Source of the DNA: Loripinus fragilis
Taxonomy: Eukaryota; Mollusca; Bivalvia; Lucinida; Lucinidae
Length of the DNA stretch: 64,000 nucleotides
Direction of reading: 5' to 3'
Assembly (NCBI GenBank): GCA_964019695.1
Contig: OZ026525.1
Coordinates: 69,671,753 to 69,735,752, forward strand
Shown here: one piece after another, positions 29,993 through 43,437 of the stretch
How positions within the stretch are numbered: the first letter of the stretch is position 1
Layout of the letters: every line of letters begins with the position of its first letter
Program-made: the position numbers and the translations under genes
The notes under the pieces: generated by a model
What the model saw: only the letters and a program-made list of their open reading frames with translations
Databases searched by the model: none
What the model was told of the DNA's origin: nothing

Positions 29993-30150
<158 letters not shown>

Positions 30151-32503
30151 CATGGCACGAATGGCATAGTAGACGGATGGCTGAGAATGGGTTTGCTTCC
30201 CCTCTAGGGAGGTTTGCAGACATATCTTGTCTTGTAGAGAATTAAAAGCCGAGTCTTTTAAGAAATATTTGCACTCTATGCATTGGGGCGTTAGTCTGTA
30301 AGAGTCTGTAACATACGTTACTTAATCAAATTAAGAAAAAGTAAATTGAAAGTTTGGACTACAAATTAAAGACATTAATTTTTTTAAAGTCATACATAAA
30401 GTCTGCATACTGGATATCTTAACTACGTATGGCAGCCATTTGAACAAAGTTGCGGCTTCCTAAGGTGTCATATGCGTTACATAAATCAGATAACCCATTA
30501 AAATTTGCAAGTCTGGCTAACATCATTTACATTCACAATCTCTCTGTGTGTTTTGCAAAATGTTTTTAACCATGTCAGACTAGCTTATGCAATTAGCTAA
30601 CGGAAAAATTAAAGTTTGTTTCCCTATCTTAAAATTTTTTTTCTCGAATTAGCAATTCAACAACCCTACCCCTACCAAGTTTTAAGGTGAACATTTGGTA
30701 TTAAAACTAGAGTAAAAAAAGTTAAAATATTTGCAGTTGATCATTACCCTCCATTGTTTGGGATTTATTTGCTTATATGAAACGACTCATAAGTCTGCAA
30801 GTTTGTTGCCAAATGTCTAATATCAGAAGCTGTAACATATGTTACCTGATGTAATAAATGGGCAAGCTCATTGTCTTTACGTAAGATATGCCTAAAATGT
30901 TTTAATCTCCTTGAGGGAATTTTGCAGACATATTCCTTCTAGAAGAACAACTCAAGCTGCAATGAATAAAGGATGTTTGTACTCTATAAGTTGGGGCGTT
31001 AGTCTGAAACAGTCTGTTACATGCGTTACTATATTAAATAAAGAAAATGTAATTTGATAGTTTGGGCTAAAATTGTGAAAATACTTGCATGTTTAGGGAC
31101 TTTAAGCTGACTCGTATGATAAAGACTTATAGATCTGCAAGTTGTCAACAAGTTTTAAAGATCAGAGAGCGTTACATATGTTACATGGCATAACGAGTGA
31201 GCAAGAGTCTTTACTTAAGATATACTGTTTCTGAAAGAATGAATATATTTTACATGTTTCCCTATAAATATACTCAAACAAAAAAGAAACGTCCGATTTT
31301 TATGGTACTGTATCTTTCGATCCAGTTAAGATATCGCAACAAAAATAAAACCAAAATGTTTATCAAACGTAGGACACACAAAAAGTGGTATTTATCTGAT
31401 TTTATCTTCTTATCTTGAAGGGTTATTGAACCGAATATGCTCACAGCTTTTTCCATTCTCACCATGAAGTTAATCATCAAAACGCGACAAATTTTACGTA
31501 AAATGGAAGCCACAAACGTCCGACGATGAAAAAACATCTAAAATTCCAAGTCTGCTTATTGAACGAGTGAAATTGCAGTTCAAAACCATTAATTTACGAA
31601 ATTAACTGAAATTACCTCCCTTTGAATTAAACGAACTTCAAAATCTCCTTAACCTAACATTATTTTGAGACCGTTTTTGTTTAAATGTGTTGTGTTTGTT
31701 TATGACAACAAATACACAAAAGAGAACAGCAAAAACTATGGCTGATATCAGGCATCAAAGGATTACTAAATCTGTGATTTATACCCCACCCCTTACTGCA
31801 AAATAATCAGAAAATTTTCATTATTAATTGTTTTGATGCTGATTAGTCTTAATTAATGTGGAAATGTTTGTGATGACGGAAAAAATTCAAATTCGTCCGA
31901 TTCTGTTGATTATCAATGTTTTGTGACGTCAGAGTATGTTACAGATTAATGCCTGTGGTCGTAAAAGAAATGCATACAGCTAGCAAGCATAACATCTTAC
32001 TATAGAGTTTGCTCAGTGATGTTTAAATGCTTAAAAAATCGGGATTATGACGGACACAGAAGCTATTGATGCTGTGACTTTTGATTTTAAGGGTACTCGT
32101 GTTCGCTGCTTTGTCAGCGGCTCTACTGGTTATCAAATGATTTTTTTAGGTGCAAAACGTTTCTAAAGGATCACAGTTGGTAATGTGAAAATTTGAATGA
32201 AATCCGTTCATACATTTGGAACTTGCAGACATAAACGTCAAGCGGACATAACTTTATTGTTTCAGTATATATTGTCATTGGTGCCTAAAACCTTAGAAAT
32301 TATTTTCAGTGCATGTTATCAAACCTATAGATATTTGTTACACATGTTATAATAAACTTATTTTCATATATTTCTTAATATGTAAAATGTTACACACAGA
32401 GAAGATTGTTTCACATTTGAACAGGGCAGTTTATAAATATTCAAAATCAATCTTCATCTGAGTCTGAGTCTACTTCAAACACAACATCCATCATTGTGTC
32501 TGC

Positions 32504-32504
<1 letters not shown>

Positions 32505-32599
<95 letters not shown>

Positions 32600-32600
32600 G
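32505..32600 (+). repeat. (CAT)n microsatellite, about 32 repeats
   Basis: Uninterrupted trinucleotide run; the poly-Met frame on the minus strand is its artefact. Confidence 0.98.
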
Positions 32601-32695
32601 TAATAAGTAAAATCATCAAACAGTATTTTGACTTAAAGCTTTGTACAGGCCTGCTCCATCCCAATCCGCTTTGGAATTCTGCAGACATATTACAT

Positions 32696-32950
32696 GAGGG
32701 TCTGGATGGGGGGGGGGGGGGGGGGTAGGGGGGTGGGGGGGGGGGCTGGTATTCACTATTCATTAAAAATTTAGCCCATTATTCATCTCATTTAATTTTG
32801 GGCTATTCATTAAAATTAGACCAATTATTCATTACAAGTGAGAAAGATGGCCCTAATTATTCACTATTTATTATTTTTTTGGCTCATTATTCACTATTCA
32901 TTATAAAAAATGCCATTATTCACTAATCATTATACCCCATCCAGACCCCC
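32696..32950. mobile_element. MITE, GAGGGTCTGG-TIR family, copy 2
   Basis: GAGGGTCTGGATGGGG with an expanded G-run (32708-32745) and right end CCCCATCCAGACCCCC. Flanked by ATTACAT on both sides, a target-site duplication. Confidence 0.8.
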
Positions 32951-33319
32951 ATTACATCCTATATAACCATTCAAGGTGCATTGAATAAAAAATGTTTGCA
33001 CTCTGTAAGTTGGACCGTTAACCTCCAACAGCTTCTTACATATGTTACTATATCAATTTGAGAACAAGAAAGAGCTACGCGTGTTAAGGGGCAAATTTGG
33101 CCCCCCTCTGGAGCCAAAAACTGAAAGTTGTGTTTCATTAGTTTCATCTGATTGGTTTGTTTAAAGAATTACCAAGTGTAATATCCAGGCTTTTATTTTA
33201 CCTTTACCGTTGCTATGGTAACAAAAAATGCGGAGGAAATGTTATGTGCGTTACATGAACCTAATTATAATTTAAAAGACATAATTGTAGCTATCGTTAT
33301 TTAGTTATACTCAATTGAT

Positions 33320-33621
33320 GAGGGTCTGGATGGGGGGGTTGGTATTCACTATTCATTAAAAATTTAGCCCGTTATTCATCTCATTAAAATTTTGGGTTAT
33401 TCATTAAAAAAGACCAATTATTCATTAAAAGTAAGAAAGGTGGCAAAGAAATCTGATTATTCACTGTTCATTACTTTTTTCTTTAGTTCATTAAAAAAAT
33501 AGAATTATTCACTAAATTTTAGGCCCTCATTATTCACTATTCATTATTTTTTGGCTCATTATCCACTATTAATTATAAAAAGGGCCATTATTCACTAATC
33601 ATTATACCCCATCCAGACCTC
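33320..33621. mobile_element. MITE, GAGGGTCTGG-TIR family, copy 3
   Basis: GAGGGTCTGGATGGGGGG ... CCCCATCCAGACCTC flanked by ATTGAT on both sides. The interior is closely similar to 7421-7714. Confidence 0.8.
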
Positions 33622-33754
33622 ATTGATGAATAGGAAAAACCAAATTTGCTTTTCTATCTTAAATATATTGTCTTATAGGAGCTAATGCACAGCCCTACTC
33701 CCAGTTTTACAGAGAAGCAAATTGTGTTAAGTAAAACACATGAAAGAAGGCAAA

Positions 33755-34010
33755 TATCAGGAATCGTTACAATCAAGTACCACACCTGGCCCAGGATACC
33801 AATAAGAAAGTAACAAGCTCACAATAAGACATAACAAACGAGAGCCAAGAGGTCATCCCTTCCCCGGCAGGTGACCAGAAGGCATCAATAAACAGACGCG
33901 CACGAAAGCACAACAAACTCAAGACAGAATTAACGTGAATGATCCACAAAAGAAGTACCGCCTTGGAACGGTCAGTAAAATATTTTACTGGAGGGCTTAA
34001 ACCAGCGTGT
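33755..34010 (+). repeat. dispersed repeat R2, second copy
   Basis: ATCAGGAATCGTTACAATCA, CACACCTGGCCCAGGATACC, GAGCCAAGAGGTCATCCCTT and CGCCTTGGAACGGTCAGTAA match 19041-19310 and 60850-61100. Confidence 0.65.
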
Positions 34011-34129
34011 GGATATTTTACATTTTCTTAGTCTGTCTTGCTAATATATCTGCAAGCTGTCATCAAGTTTCTAAGATCAGGACACTTAATGTGTACTTTT
34101 AAGTATTTGGTGCAAAACAATAGAAATTA

Positions 34130-34350
34130 TACTCCTTTCTGATTATCAAAAATAGTAAGTGAGTATGATCAGGAAATACCACAATCACAAACCGCAGACA
34201 ACCCCGTGGCACCGCAAATAAGAGCCGCTCAACCATCACGAGACACCAGGAAGACAAATTAAGCAAAGTAACCAGCTCTCTCTTCCCCATCAAGATGATT
34301 GCAATACTAGAATGGACATAAAGTAACGTACAACAAAAGATAGACCCTTT
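34130..34350 (-). repeat. dispersed repeat R1, minus-strand copy with open frame
   Basis: Read on the minus strand it carries an open frame with MGKRELVTLL, LSSWCLV and FVIVVFPDHTHLLF, the same peptide phrases as the copies at 51000 and 63700. No known domain recognised. Confidence 0.6.
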
Positions 34351-34469
34351 CACTTCAATGATTCACTAAGTTTCTAAGATTAGAGCGCTTATTAAAGGAT
34401 GTAACATATATAACTCGTCATAGTACTGAGCAAGGGCATTGTTGTGACATCCTTTTTGATAACACAGTC

Positions 34470-34930
34470 ACTGGGTGGAAACGTACACCGGATATTGCTC
34501 CAAAATGAGCCGATGTTTACACTGAATTAGGAAAAAACACACAACGAAGGTAAGGAAATCAGGAATTTCTCCTATTTAATTCTTTTTTCGGTACTTAGCG
34601 TGTGTCGATTTAGAATCACTATATGTATATTTAGCAAATTGTATGCATGATTTGGCATCAAACACTGAACTTGATAGTGAAAATCACAAAATGAAAGTCG
34701 TGCTCACACCAAAATTTAGACACCTATCCCCAAAAAGGAATAATATTGAACCAAGAAAGAAAACTATTAAAGTTTTGAATCGGCCAATATTTTGCAATGG
34801 CATTTAAATATCAATACTGAAAATTTCAGCCTCGTAGGTTGAAACTTGACGGAGATATGGCTCAAAACTAATGGTCAGTTAGTCTCAAAAAGGGTACTGG
34901 GGATTGGGAAATATCGTTTTTTTTTTTGTG
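34470..34930 (+). repeat. dispersed repeat R3, plus orientation
   Basis: About 460 bp (CAGTCACTGGGTGGAAA ... AGTCTCAAAAAGGGTACTGG) that recurs inverted at 47455-47913 and as a 160-bp fragment at 36377-36537. Long, closely matching stretches include TGATTTGGCATCAAACACTG and AATGAAAGTCGTGCTCACAC. Confidence 0.75.
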
Positions 34931-35820
34931 TGTACGGGAGTATTGTTTTGTAGTGTACTGGGTATTGAATTGAAGATTAAAGGAAAAAAAACAGAGTTTG
35001 GTTGATAATTGGAGCTCTTCATGATATGCCGATATGAGATGTTGTTCCAATTATATCCCTAAACGAATCTGAACCCCCATCACCGTCAATTTATCACTAA
35101 ATCTTATGGTACTAGTTGTTTATATGCACATACGCAAGCAACAGAGGCTCAGTTGACTCTGTGCAAAGGCATTACTTTTTCAGATTATTTGCTGCATGCA
35201 CATACAAGTTACAATTTTGGACGGACACACAGGCATAAATGTAAGCGCCTGGTACCACTGGGTGTCTGCGCATGTATTTTAAGGGATGCACTTATGAAAC
35301 TATACACTAGGTCACATACTTTGAGCTTTATACATGTACATATACTACAGAGTCCAAAAGCCATACATGTTTAGGGCTATAGGAGCATTGAAGAACCCGT
35401 CAAAGTTAAAAAAAATGCATAATTTCTTCCATATATTTGCTGTTTGCAAACATAAAAGGGACTTTAATTAATGCATGGGTCGAACGTTATGGGTCTGATC
35501 TCACTAGATAGCTGTGCTTGTATAATTTTTGTCAAGGGATTAATTTAGTGAATTCTTGCATGACCTAAATAATAATTGGATTGTAACGCGAGTAAGCCTA
35601 TCTTCAAGGTAAATGATCAGGCGAGTCTGTTTGGCTTCAGAGCCTAGTATATTGACTTTCCAGAGATTCAACATCAAAGGTGTTGATCAGTTTGTGCACA
35701 TTCACAAGATTGTCTACACCTATGTTGTTGGCATGCAACAAAGTCAGGATGTTATTTTTAAAGCCGAAATGCTGGTACGCAAACAAGGATGGCTCCGGGG
35801 AGCTTGCAGAAATGTACAAT
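34931..35820. other. no supported gene
   Basis: AT-rich DNA with several short open frames and no domain, splice pattern or shared repeat that I can identify. Confidence 0.4.
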
Positions 35821-35829
35821 CTTGATTGA

Positions 35830-36021
35830 TTTATTTAATATGATTCTTTACGTCCTATCAACAATCTTTCAGTTATATAGGGACAGGTCTTCCTGGTTGA
35901 ACCAGTACTACGCTAGGGTTTATGTTCTTGTTCAAGGACACAATGCAGTGACGCTGGTGAAGCTTGAACCTGCGGCCCCTCGGTCTCAAGTCAAACACTC
36001 TACCACTGAGCCACTGCGCTC
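35830..36021 (-). mobile_element. SINE family A copy with target-site duplication
   Basis: Minus-strand copy with head GAGCGCAGTGGCTCAGTGGT and tail AACATGATTCTTTACG-type end. CTTGATTGA occurs immediately before the tail (35821-35829) and immediately after the head (36021-36029), a target-site duplication expected from LINE-mediated retroposition. Confidence 0.8.
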
Positions 36022-36349
36022 TTGATTGAGGCTTCTCTGCTTGCATAAAACATAGGGACTTGGGTAACCACACATGCTGAAATTAAGGCGTCTGGTTTCA
36101 CTTGATGGCTGTGCATGTGTTTTAAGGGATGACTTTATTTGCATATGCAACAGATTGTGGTTTAGTTTGATGCTACAGCTGTTGGGCCCTAGGATAGATA
36201 TGGTCTAACCCCACCCTCCCACAGGCTGAATTTTGCAGACTGCGATTTCTATAAAGCCTAATATGTTACAAGGTTTTTTTGTTTTTTTTTTGAAACATGT
36301 TAGCCATCTGGCAACGGTCACGTAAGCCTGTACCATCCTGTTACACATG

Positions 36350-36697
36350 TTTGTTTTGATTCTTTACATCCAATCTAAATTTGGGTGTGAGCACGACTTT
36401 CATTTTGTGATTTTCACTATCAAGTTCAATGTTTGATGCCAAATCATGCATACAATTTGCTAAATATACATATAGTGATTCTAAATCGACACACGCCAAG
36501 TACCGAAAAAAGAATTAAATAGGAGAAATTCCAGCATGTCTTTCAGTTGTATAGGGACGGGCCTTCCTGGGTTGAACCAGTACTTAGCTAGGATTACTGT
36601 TCTTGCTCAAGGACACAATGCAGTGACACCGGTGAGGCTGGAACCCATGGCCCCTCAGTCTTGAGTCAAGCACTCTACCACTGAACCACTGCGCTCC
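36350..36697 (-). mobile_element. SINE family A copy interrupted by an R3 fragment
   Basis: SINE tail (TTTTGATTCTTTACATCCAA) at 36356-36375 is separated from the body and head (TTTCAGTTGTATAGGGACGG to CCACTGCGCTCCC) by 36377-36537. That piece is R3 sequence (TGTGAGCACGACTTTCATTT ... AGGAGAAATTCCAG). Confidence 0.7.
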
Positions 36698-36719
36698 CTC
36701 TGTTACACGTGTTACCTAT

Positions 36720-37321
36720 CAAAAATCATTAAAATGACATGAAATGTACAAAAGTCAAAATGTTATTAGAGGCATATAAATGAGTTAAAGTTTTAAATTT
36801 TCATATAGTCCAATCATAAACAACAAAACCTTTTTATTTAAAACAAAATTATATGGTTCACTATGTTACTTATGTGACATTTTGCATTACTACCCTATTT
36901 CTTGGAAATTAGTATGGCTGTCGTTTCTTCTTAAATGTTTATTATTGCTCATTGGGTCTGGTGTGTGATGCTGCCACAAAGACGATAAGCTGAACTATCC
37001 AAACTCAAAAGACCAGCTTCTTTTCTTTATAAAATATCTTATATAGACATTTGAAAATGGCTACCAGTGTATTAATTTTCAATAATAACAAATACATTTT
37101 TGCTAAAATACATGGATTAAGTCATGCAGTTTAAAGAAAGCCCAAATGTATTCAACTGGCATGTTATGAGAGAGATTAATAAAAGTAAATTAAACTTGAA
37201 TAGCGTGCTCATCTTGAAAACATAATGTAAATAATAACATATATAACATCCAAAAATATTTGCGAATAAATCATCCCATTTAGGGGTTATGTTGTACACT
37301 ATGATTTTCTTAAGGTATATT
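36720..37321 (+). repeat. A-unit of the 20-kb complex, copy 1 (5' part)
   Basis: Runs GTTACCTATCAAAAATCATT ... ACACTATGATTTTCTTAAGG. The same order recurs at 44755-45340, and its continuation (AAGAATATAAGATGCAAAAT) resumes at 44241 after two insertions. Confidence 0.75.
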
Positions 37322-37837
37322 TTAGCATTCTCCCTAAGAATCATGCAGATGGTGATAAGTGACTAGTCACAGAAATCAATAATTTTACCTCCATTTAATC
37401 AGACTTGTTGAAAAACTTTCACAAAACAAAGCATTCCCTTTTTCTAACAGTGGTTGCCACGGAAACCAGGAATTAAGATTTCTTGGAGATTGGCGAAGAA
37501 TTGCCTAAGGAAAATTGTGAAATTGACACTTTTCAGGCGAGCCTTTATGATACTAGTTTTATTTTGATAACATTCACTGCTAGCTCCCTTTAGAGAACCA
37601 CATTAGTTATACACAAAATTTTAGTGAAAAATAAAATATGCCGTTTGTATTGTGTTGCCTAGCAACATATGTGGCACCATGGAAACCAATTTTCAAAACA
37701 CTAAAAATTGACCATTTTTAAATCTGATTATCTTTTTACAGCAAAGCTGTATATGAACGACATACATAGTGTCTAAATGACCAATGTCTAGTCTACAAAT
37801 GCCATGAATAAAAAAGCTCAAAATGTTTATAATTTTT

Positions 37838-39373
37838 GTTTCCATGGCAACCGAACTAACTGACCGTCAGAAATTTTACAAAATACTCCAATTTTCAAAG
37901 CAGATTATCTTGCTTACGCAAACAGAAATATGGATAATTTATACACATTCAGGCAAGTCCACATCTTATTAACAAAATCCAAAAAATGAAAATAATGATA
38001 TTATTTAAATATAGGTTACCATGGCAACCAAACCATCAGATAGTCCGTGATTTTACGAAAAACAAGCATTTTTAAATCAAAATATCTCCCCTAAACAAAG
38101 GATTTGATTGTTTATTTATGTACACATTATGTAACTAGCTCCTGATTTTCAACATCAAATTAAAATATACAAATGATTTATCTCAATTCGTGTTACCATG
38201 GCAACCAAAACATCATACCATCAGCGATTTCACAAAAGTGGCCCATTTAACGAAAAGGGCATATTCAAAGTAAACTATCTCCTTCCAGCACGACAAAATA
38301 TGAATAATTTTAAACATATTTTACATAATATACATCTGCAATACAAGCACAAAATAATAGTTTTTAAAATTACTGATTATAATTACCATGGCAACAGGAA
38401 TTGCCAAAACGTTTTAACTCAGTAGCAAAAAAATATTACAAAAAATTAAGTTTGCCCAAGGAAAAATGTGAAATTGACACTTTTCAGACTGGCTTTTGTG
38501 ATACAAGTTCTTTTGATAACAATAACTACTAGGTCTGTTAAGAGACCAACATTAGTTTTACACAAAAGTTTAGTGAAAAATGAAACATGCCATTTGCCTA
38601 GCAGCAAACGTGTCACCATGGAAACCAATTTTCAGCATGGAAACCAATTTTCAGCATGGAAACCAATTTTCAGAACTCTAAAAATTGACCGTTTTCAAAT
38701 CTGAATAACTTTTTTACAGCAAAGCTGTATATGAACGACATATATAGTGTTTAAATAACCCATGTCTGATTTAGAAATAACATGAATAAAAGAACTCAAA
38801 ATGTTTATAATTTTTGTTTCCATGGCAACGGAACTAACTGACCGTCAGAATTTTACAAAATACCGCAATTCTAATGCAAATTATCTTGTTTGTGCAAACA
38901 GAAATATGGATTATGTAAACACATTCTGGCAAGTCTACATCTGTTTAGCAAAAACGAATAATTGAAAATAATGAAATTATTTAAATATAGGTTACCATGG
39001 CAACTAAACCATCAGATTGTCAGTTATTTTACAAAAAGGGCATATTCAAAGCAAAACATCTCCCCTGAACAAAGGATCAAATTGATTATTTTAGCACCTA
39101 TAACGTAACCAGCACCTGATTTTCAAAATCAAATTCAAATTTACAAATGAATAATCTCAATTTATTTTACCATGGCAACCAAAACATTATATAATCAGCG
39201 ATTCCACAAAAATGGCATATTCAACAAAAAGGGCATATTCTATGCAAACAACCTCCTTCCAGCATGACAAAATATGAATAATTTTCAACATATTTTACAC
39301 AATCTATATCTGTTATACAAATGCACAAATAATAGTTTAATAATAGACTCCAGATAAAAGTTACCATGGCAAC
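37838..39373. promoter_or_regulatory. X-box-like palindrome cluster, left half
   Basis: GTTTCCATGGCAAC at 37838 and 38816; GTTACCATGGCAAC at 38015, 38192, 38991 and 39360; one-base variants at 38382 (ATTACC...) and 39166 (TTTACC...); GTCACCATGGAAAC at 38612. The perfect form fits the RFX-factor X-box consensus (GTNRCC-spacer-RGYAAC). Binding is inferred only from the motif. Confidence 0.6.
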
Positions 39374-40934
39374 AGCTACAGGAAATGCCACAAAAGTTTT
39401 TAACTTTATGGCCAAAAAATATGACAAATATTGAGATTTGCCCAAGGAAAATGTGAAATTGAAACCTTTCAGGCTGATATTAGTTTTCCTTTGATTACAT
39501 TTACTACTTTCTCTGTTTAGATGGCCACATTAGTTGTATTTATAATTTTTGTAAGCTATGTTCCGTTCTCTCAGTTTATTGCTCGTTGGCATGGTAACCA
39601 AAAAGAAGGAATTTGGCCTAAAATGGCCAAAAAATGTGAAAAGACATTTTTTGCACATTCACATATCCAATAATACACCAATTTTGATTCTGATCTTTAT
39701 ATGCTGAAACATTATAGCTCAAAGGGAGTAGATTAAAATAATAAATAAACCCAATATGATCTTTGTACAAATCATTCCAGACTACAAAAGGTGGGTGGGG
39801 TAATCATCTTGGAAAACCCTATTTTGTTGAATATTTGAACCACTACAATCATTTTCCCTGCCTACTAAGAGGTGCATACAATTATTGATAAGTTCTAAAT
39901 AAGATTCACCTTTCATACAATAAAAGAACATGCATCGAGTCTACCACTTTCTGGTCGTAACCATGGAAACAATAACTGTACTATACAGAAAAACATAAAC
40001 TTGTTTTGGCTTCAAAGCTATAAAATCATTTTGAATTGATTTATCCAAAGCTTGTTCTAAAATTTTATACTCAACTATCTTTATGCACATCAAATTCTGT
40101 AATATAATAACTAGGTGGAACAATTCTGACCACTATTAAAAACAATTAATTTCATTTCCATTCTGCAAAAGGTCTGTGATTGTTTCCATGGTTACAACCA
40201 GAAGCAGGTAAACCAAATTCATGTTTAACAGTTTATGAAACTCAAAGGTCCCCATTACATATTGGCAGTATTTAAATATTTAAATATCTCTGCCACTATT
40301 TGGCATACTTGCTAAAAGTTATTGAAATAAGTTTTTGTTATATACCTGATTATCCCACCCACTTTACATGACTGTAATTGTTACAAATTATTCAGTTTTC
40401 ATATCATATTGATAATGTCAATAAGACTCAACTCAATTCTCCTTTTAGCTAATTCAAAACTTATTATTATAAGCTGGAATCACTTTAACACTTCTAGAGA
40501 TAGATAGGCTGTATTGTCTTCGAAAAGTTTTAATGATGTAAAATAATGTTTCTTATATATCTGGTTACCCCACCCACTTTCAACGTTTATAATTGTTACC
40601 AATTGAAATTTTATTTATTAATTTTGCTTAAATCATATTGATAATGTTAATATGTTTCAACTCAACTATCTTTTATACACAAAGGGAACTTGCATTATAA
40701 CCATCTGTACATTTTACTGTTTAAAGGCGCAATATATTTAATATCCATTTTACAACAGGTCTGTATTTGTTTCCATGGTAACGGCAAGAAAGAGGTAAAC
40801 CTCAAACATGTTTGACAGTCTATAGAACTTGGAGGCCCCTATCAAGAATCGGCAGTATGCAAATATGCCATCGTCCCCACCACTATTGGGAAAACTTGTT
40901 TAAAAATCACTAAAACTCGGTTTGGTTATATATA

Positions 40935-42282
40935 CGAGGGACGTTTTTTTATGTTTGTAGAGAGGTAGATTTAATGAAAACGGCGAAAGTAAATGCATAC
41001 ATCATGCATATATTTGGAAAGATTGAGCTTTTATCTATACATGCAACCTAAAATTATAACAAAATGCATTATTTGATGTCTTCTAAGAGGCAAAGACATA
41101 CCTATATATGACATTTATGGACCTAGTCTCTGCCAGAACGTCAGTAACAATTGCATGGAAATGGGTCCATAGCCATACACAGCTTCTAAAAAATTGGCTG
41201 CAGATCAAGGACACCACGTGCTACAATATTATATAAACATTATTGCAAATACGCAGCAATTATTTGATATGGAAGATTTGTTTGGAACCTCAGTAAAGTG
41301 AACAGTAGGCATATAAACTTTTATTGTAAAAAGTTGACACAAGCGGAAGTTGGATACGGGCTTTTGAATGTGGCTTAATATGTTAGCTGTTAAGTAGTAT
41401 TATAATTTTTCTTGTTTATATAGTAATTGGGAGTGTTGTGATGACTTTCATTCCAAAACAAAGTTAATGCTTTTGTTTTATTAGAAATAAACTGCAAAAT
41501 AAATTGTCAAGGGGGTGCTAAAATCCCATATTTTGTACATAAATGACGCCAGGGAGCGTTACTATATTTAAAAAATACATTCAAACTGTTTTTGTGCCTC
41601 TAAACATGTGTTGAAATCACTGCAATAAGAAAATTATGCAGATCCGATTGTTATTGTGTTTTCTACGCGGGGTTGATATACCCCACCCACTTTTTATAAC
41701 ATGGGGGTATGCCAGTATCGGAAAGTGCCAGTTACACGCTTAAGTCGATACTTCAATATAACTGCTGACGAATGATTTAGTATAACATGTGCTATGCAAA
41801 AATAGAAGAAATTTAAAAATTTGTTCAAAATCGTAATTTTAACAGATATAATAACTAGCTTTTGACTGTGATTATTTTGGTATATTTATGGGTGTTTTAA
41901 AATTGTTATAGAACAGTAAAAAACATGCTTATAGTTTTGCTGCACTCGTCTATGATTAGCGTTTGAATAATTGATTTTGATGGTGCAAAAGAAAAATCGG
42001 CTTGAAAAATGCTTACATCACCATTGCGAATGGAAATTAACAGCGTCTAATTCCCTGCTTGCTGCGTGGTTCAAATGGCATGAATTTCGACCAGAGTCCT
42101 TTTCATGACTCATGCCCTGTTCAAAGCTATATATCTTGACCGAACTAAGCGCTAATGATGTAAAATTTATATCAGTTGATAGGCAAAAGCTAGACCTTTC
42201 AAAATATATACACTTATGGTACCGTAAATTCTATATTTATAGAGATACAGCCCGATTCTACGAACATAAAAAATGACCCTCG
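40935..42282. mobile_element. mariner-like non-autonomous element, TA target
   Basis: Ends CGAGGGACGTTTTTTTATGTTTGTAGA and TCTACGAACATAAAAAATGACCCTCG, flanked by TA. CGAGGG ends with TA duplication fit the mariner group. No transposase frame was found in its 1348 bp. Removing it restores GGTTATATATCTGGTTACCCC-like sequence seen at about 40550-40572. Confidence 0.75.
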
Positions 42283-42498
42283 TATCTGGTTACCCCACCC
42301 ACTTTTAAAGTCTATAAATGTTACTATATCAAACTTAACGTATTAATTTTGCTGGAATCATATTGATAATGTTAATACATCTCAACAAAACTATCCTTTA
42401 AACATACTAAAACTTGAATTATATCCAACTGGAAATATTTAATCACTTTAAGATGCACTGAATTTATTTAATATCTATTTTGCGACAGTACTCTGATT

Positions 42499-43437
42499 GT
42501 TTCCATGGTTACCCCCAGAAGGTGGTGAAATCTACGCATGATTTCGTGTTTTTTGAAAGCTAATACCATTTAGAACTTACCATTAAATGTATATGTCTCT
42601 ATGTACGCTGGAGGAATGGCTGTAGTAGCTCAAAATTGCCAAAAAAAAGGCTTTTTTCATACCTGGCTACCCCACAAACTTTGGTTGCCGTGGTAACAAG
42701 GAAAATGAAATATTTCGAACATTTTTATTTTTTCATTACTGACGCCTAGCATCAGTAGATATCCCTAAAATAAAGTTCATCCCTTTTGATTTTTCCTGTC
42801 TCAACAATTATCATTTAAAAATGGTCAATAAGTGCAATTTCAGGCCAGTTGCAATATTCACGTTGCCATGGAAACCAAATTGAGACATAAAACCAAACTA
42901 GCCTGTGTGCAACTTTTCAAGTTTGTATCGATGCTTCGTATGCTATATAAACTAATGTTTACACATTGGTGTTTGTTGGTCATTTTATTCCGTAAAGTTA
43001 GGCATTTTTCCAATTTTGCTATTATGTTGCTGCTTTGGTTGCCATGGATACCGAATACAGAAACATTTTGACCTTTTTTATTCTTTCATTTAAGACACAA
43101 GGCATTATTGTATATTCCTTACGCTGACACCTTTAATCTCACCTTTGCTGTAAAAAGATAATTTGGATAGAAATTCGTGAATTTAAGCCTTCAAAAATAT
43201 TATAGAGATAGGCCCTCTTCGTTGCCATAGAAACATACTCTGCAAGTTTTTTTATCCTTTTCCATTTGTGATATTGAAAGTTAATACCTTATTAATTTTT
43301 TTCGTATAGCATAAACCATTAGACTTTAAAAGGTAAATAGGCTGCATTGTCTTCAAAAAGTGTATTTTTTCATTTTTCCAAAACTAGAAACCATGCTTCT
43401 GGAGGCAAAATCTTGAACTGGTCGTTGCTATGGTAAC
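42499..43437. promoter_or_regulatory. X-box-like palindrome cluster, right half
   Basis: GTTTCCATGGTTAC at 42499, GTTGCCGTGGTAAC at 42684, GTTGCCATGGAAAC at 42862, GTTGCCATGGATAC at 43038, GTTGCCATAGAAAC at 43221 and GTTGCTATGGTAAC at 43424. Steps are 185, 178, 176, 183 and 203 bp. Confidence 0.6.

Larger units (their letters stand above)
30230..34440 (+). repeat. left outer arm of a 20-kb repeat complex (GTAACATAYGTTAC units)
   Basis: Units of several hundred bp recur, built on GTTGGGGCGTTAGTCTGxAA, GTTACATATGTTAC-type palindromes (30308, 30832, 31016, 31171, 33035, 34401), GGCATAACGAGTGAGCAAG and TTTTGCAGACATATTCCTTC. The same units occur in reverse orientation at 48960-50164. MITEs, a (CAT)n run and other repeats are inserted. 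A GTTGCTATGGTAAC palindrome sits at 33209. No gene seen. Confidence 0.7.

Noticed and set aside
32491..32763. Minus-strand ORF with poly-Met and Pro-rich end
   Set aside because: It is the (CAT)n run plus the G-rich end of a MITE.
40935..42282. Mariner transposase gene
   Set aside because: TIRs and TA duplication are present, but no frame carries a transposase-like sequence, so it is non-autonomous.
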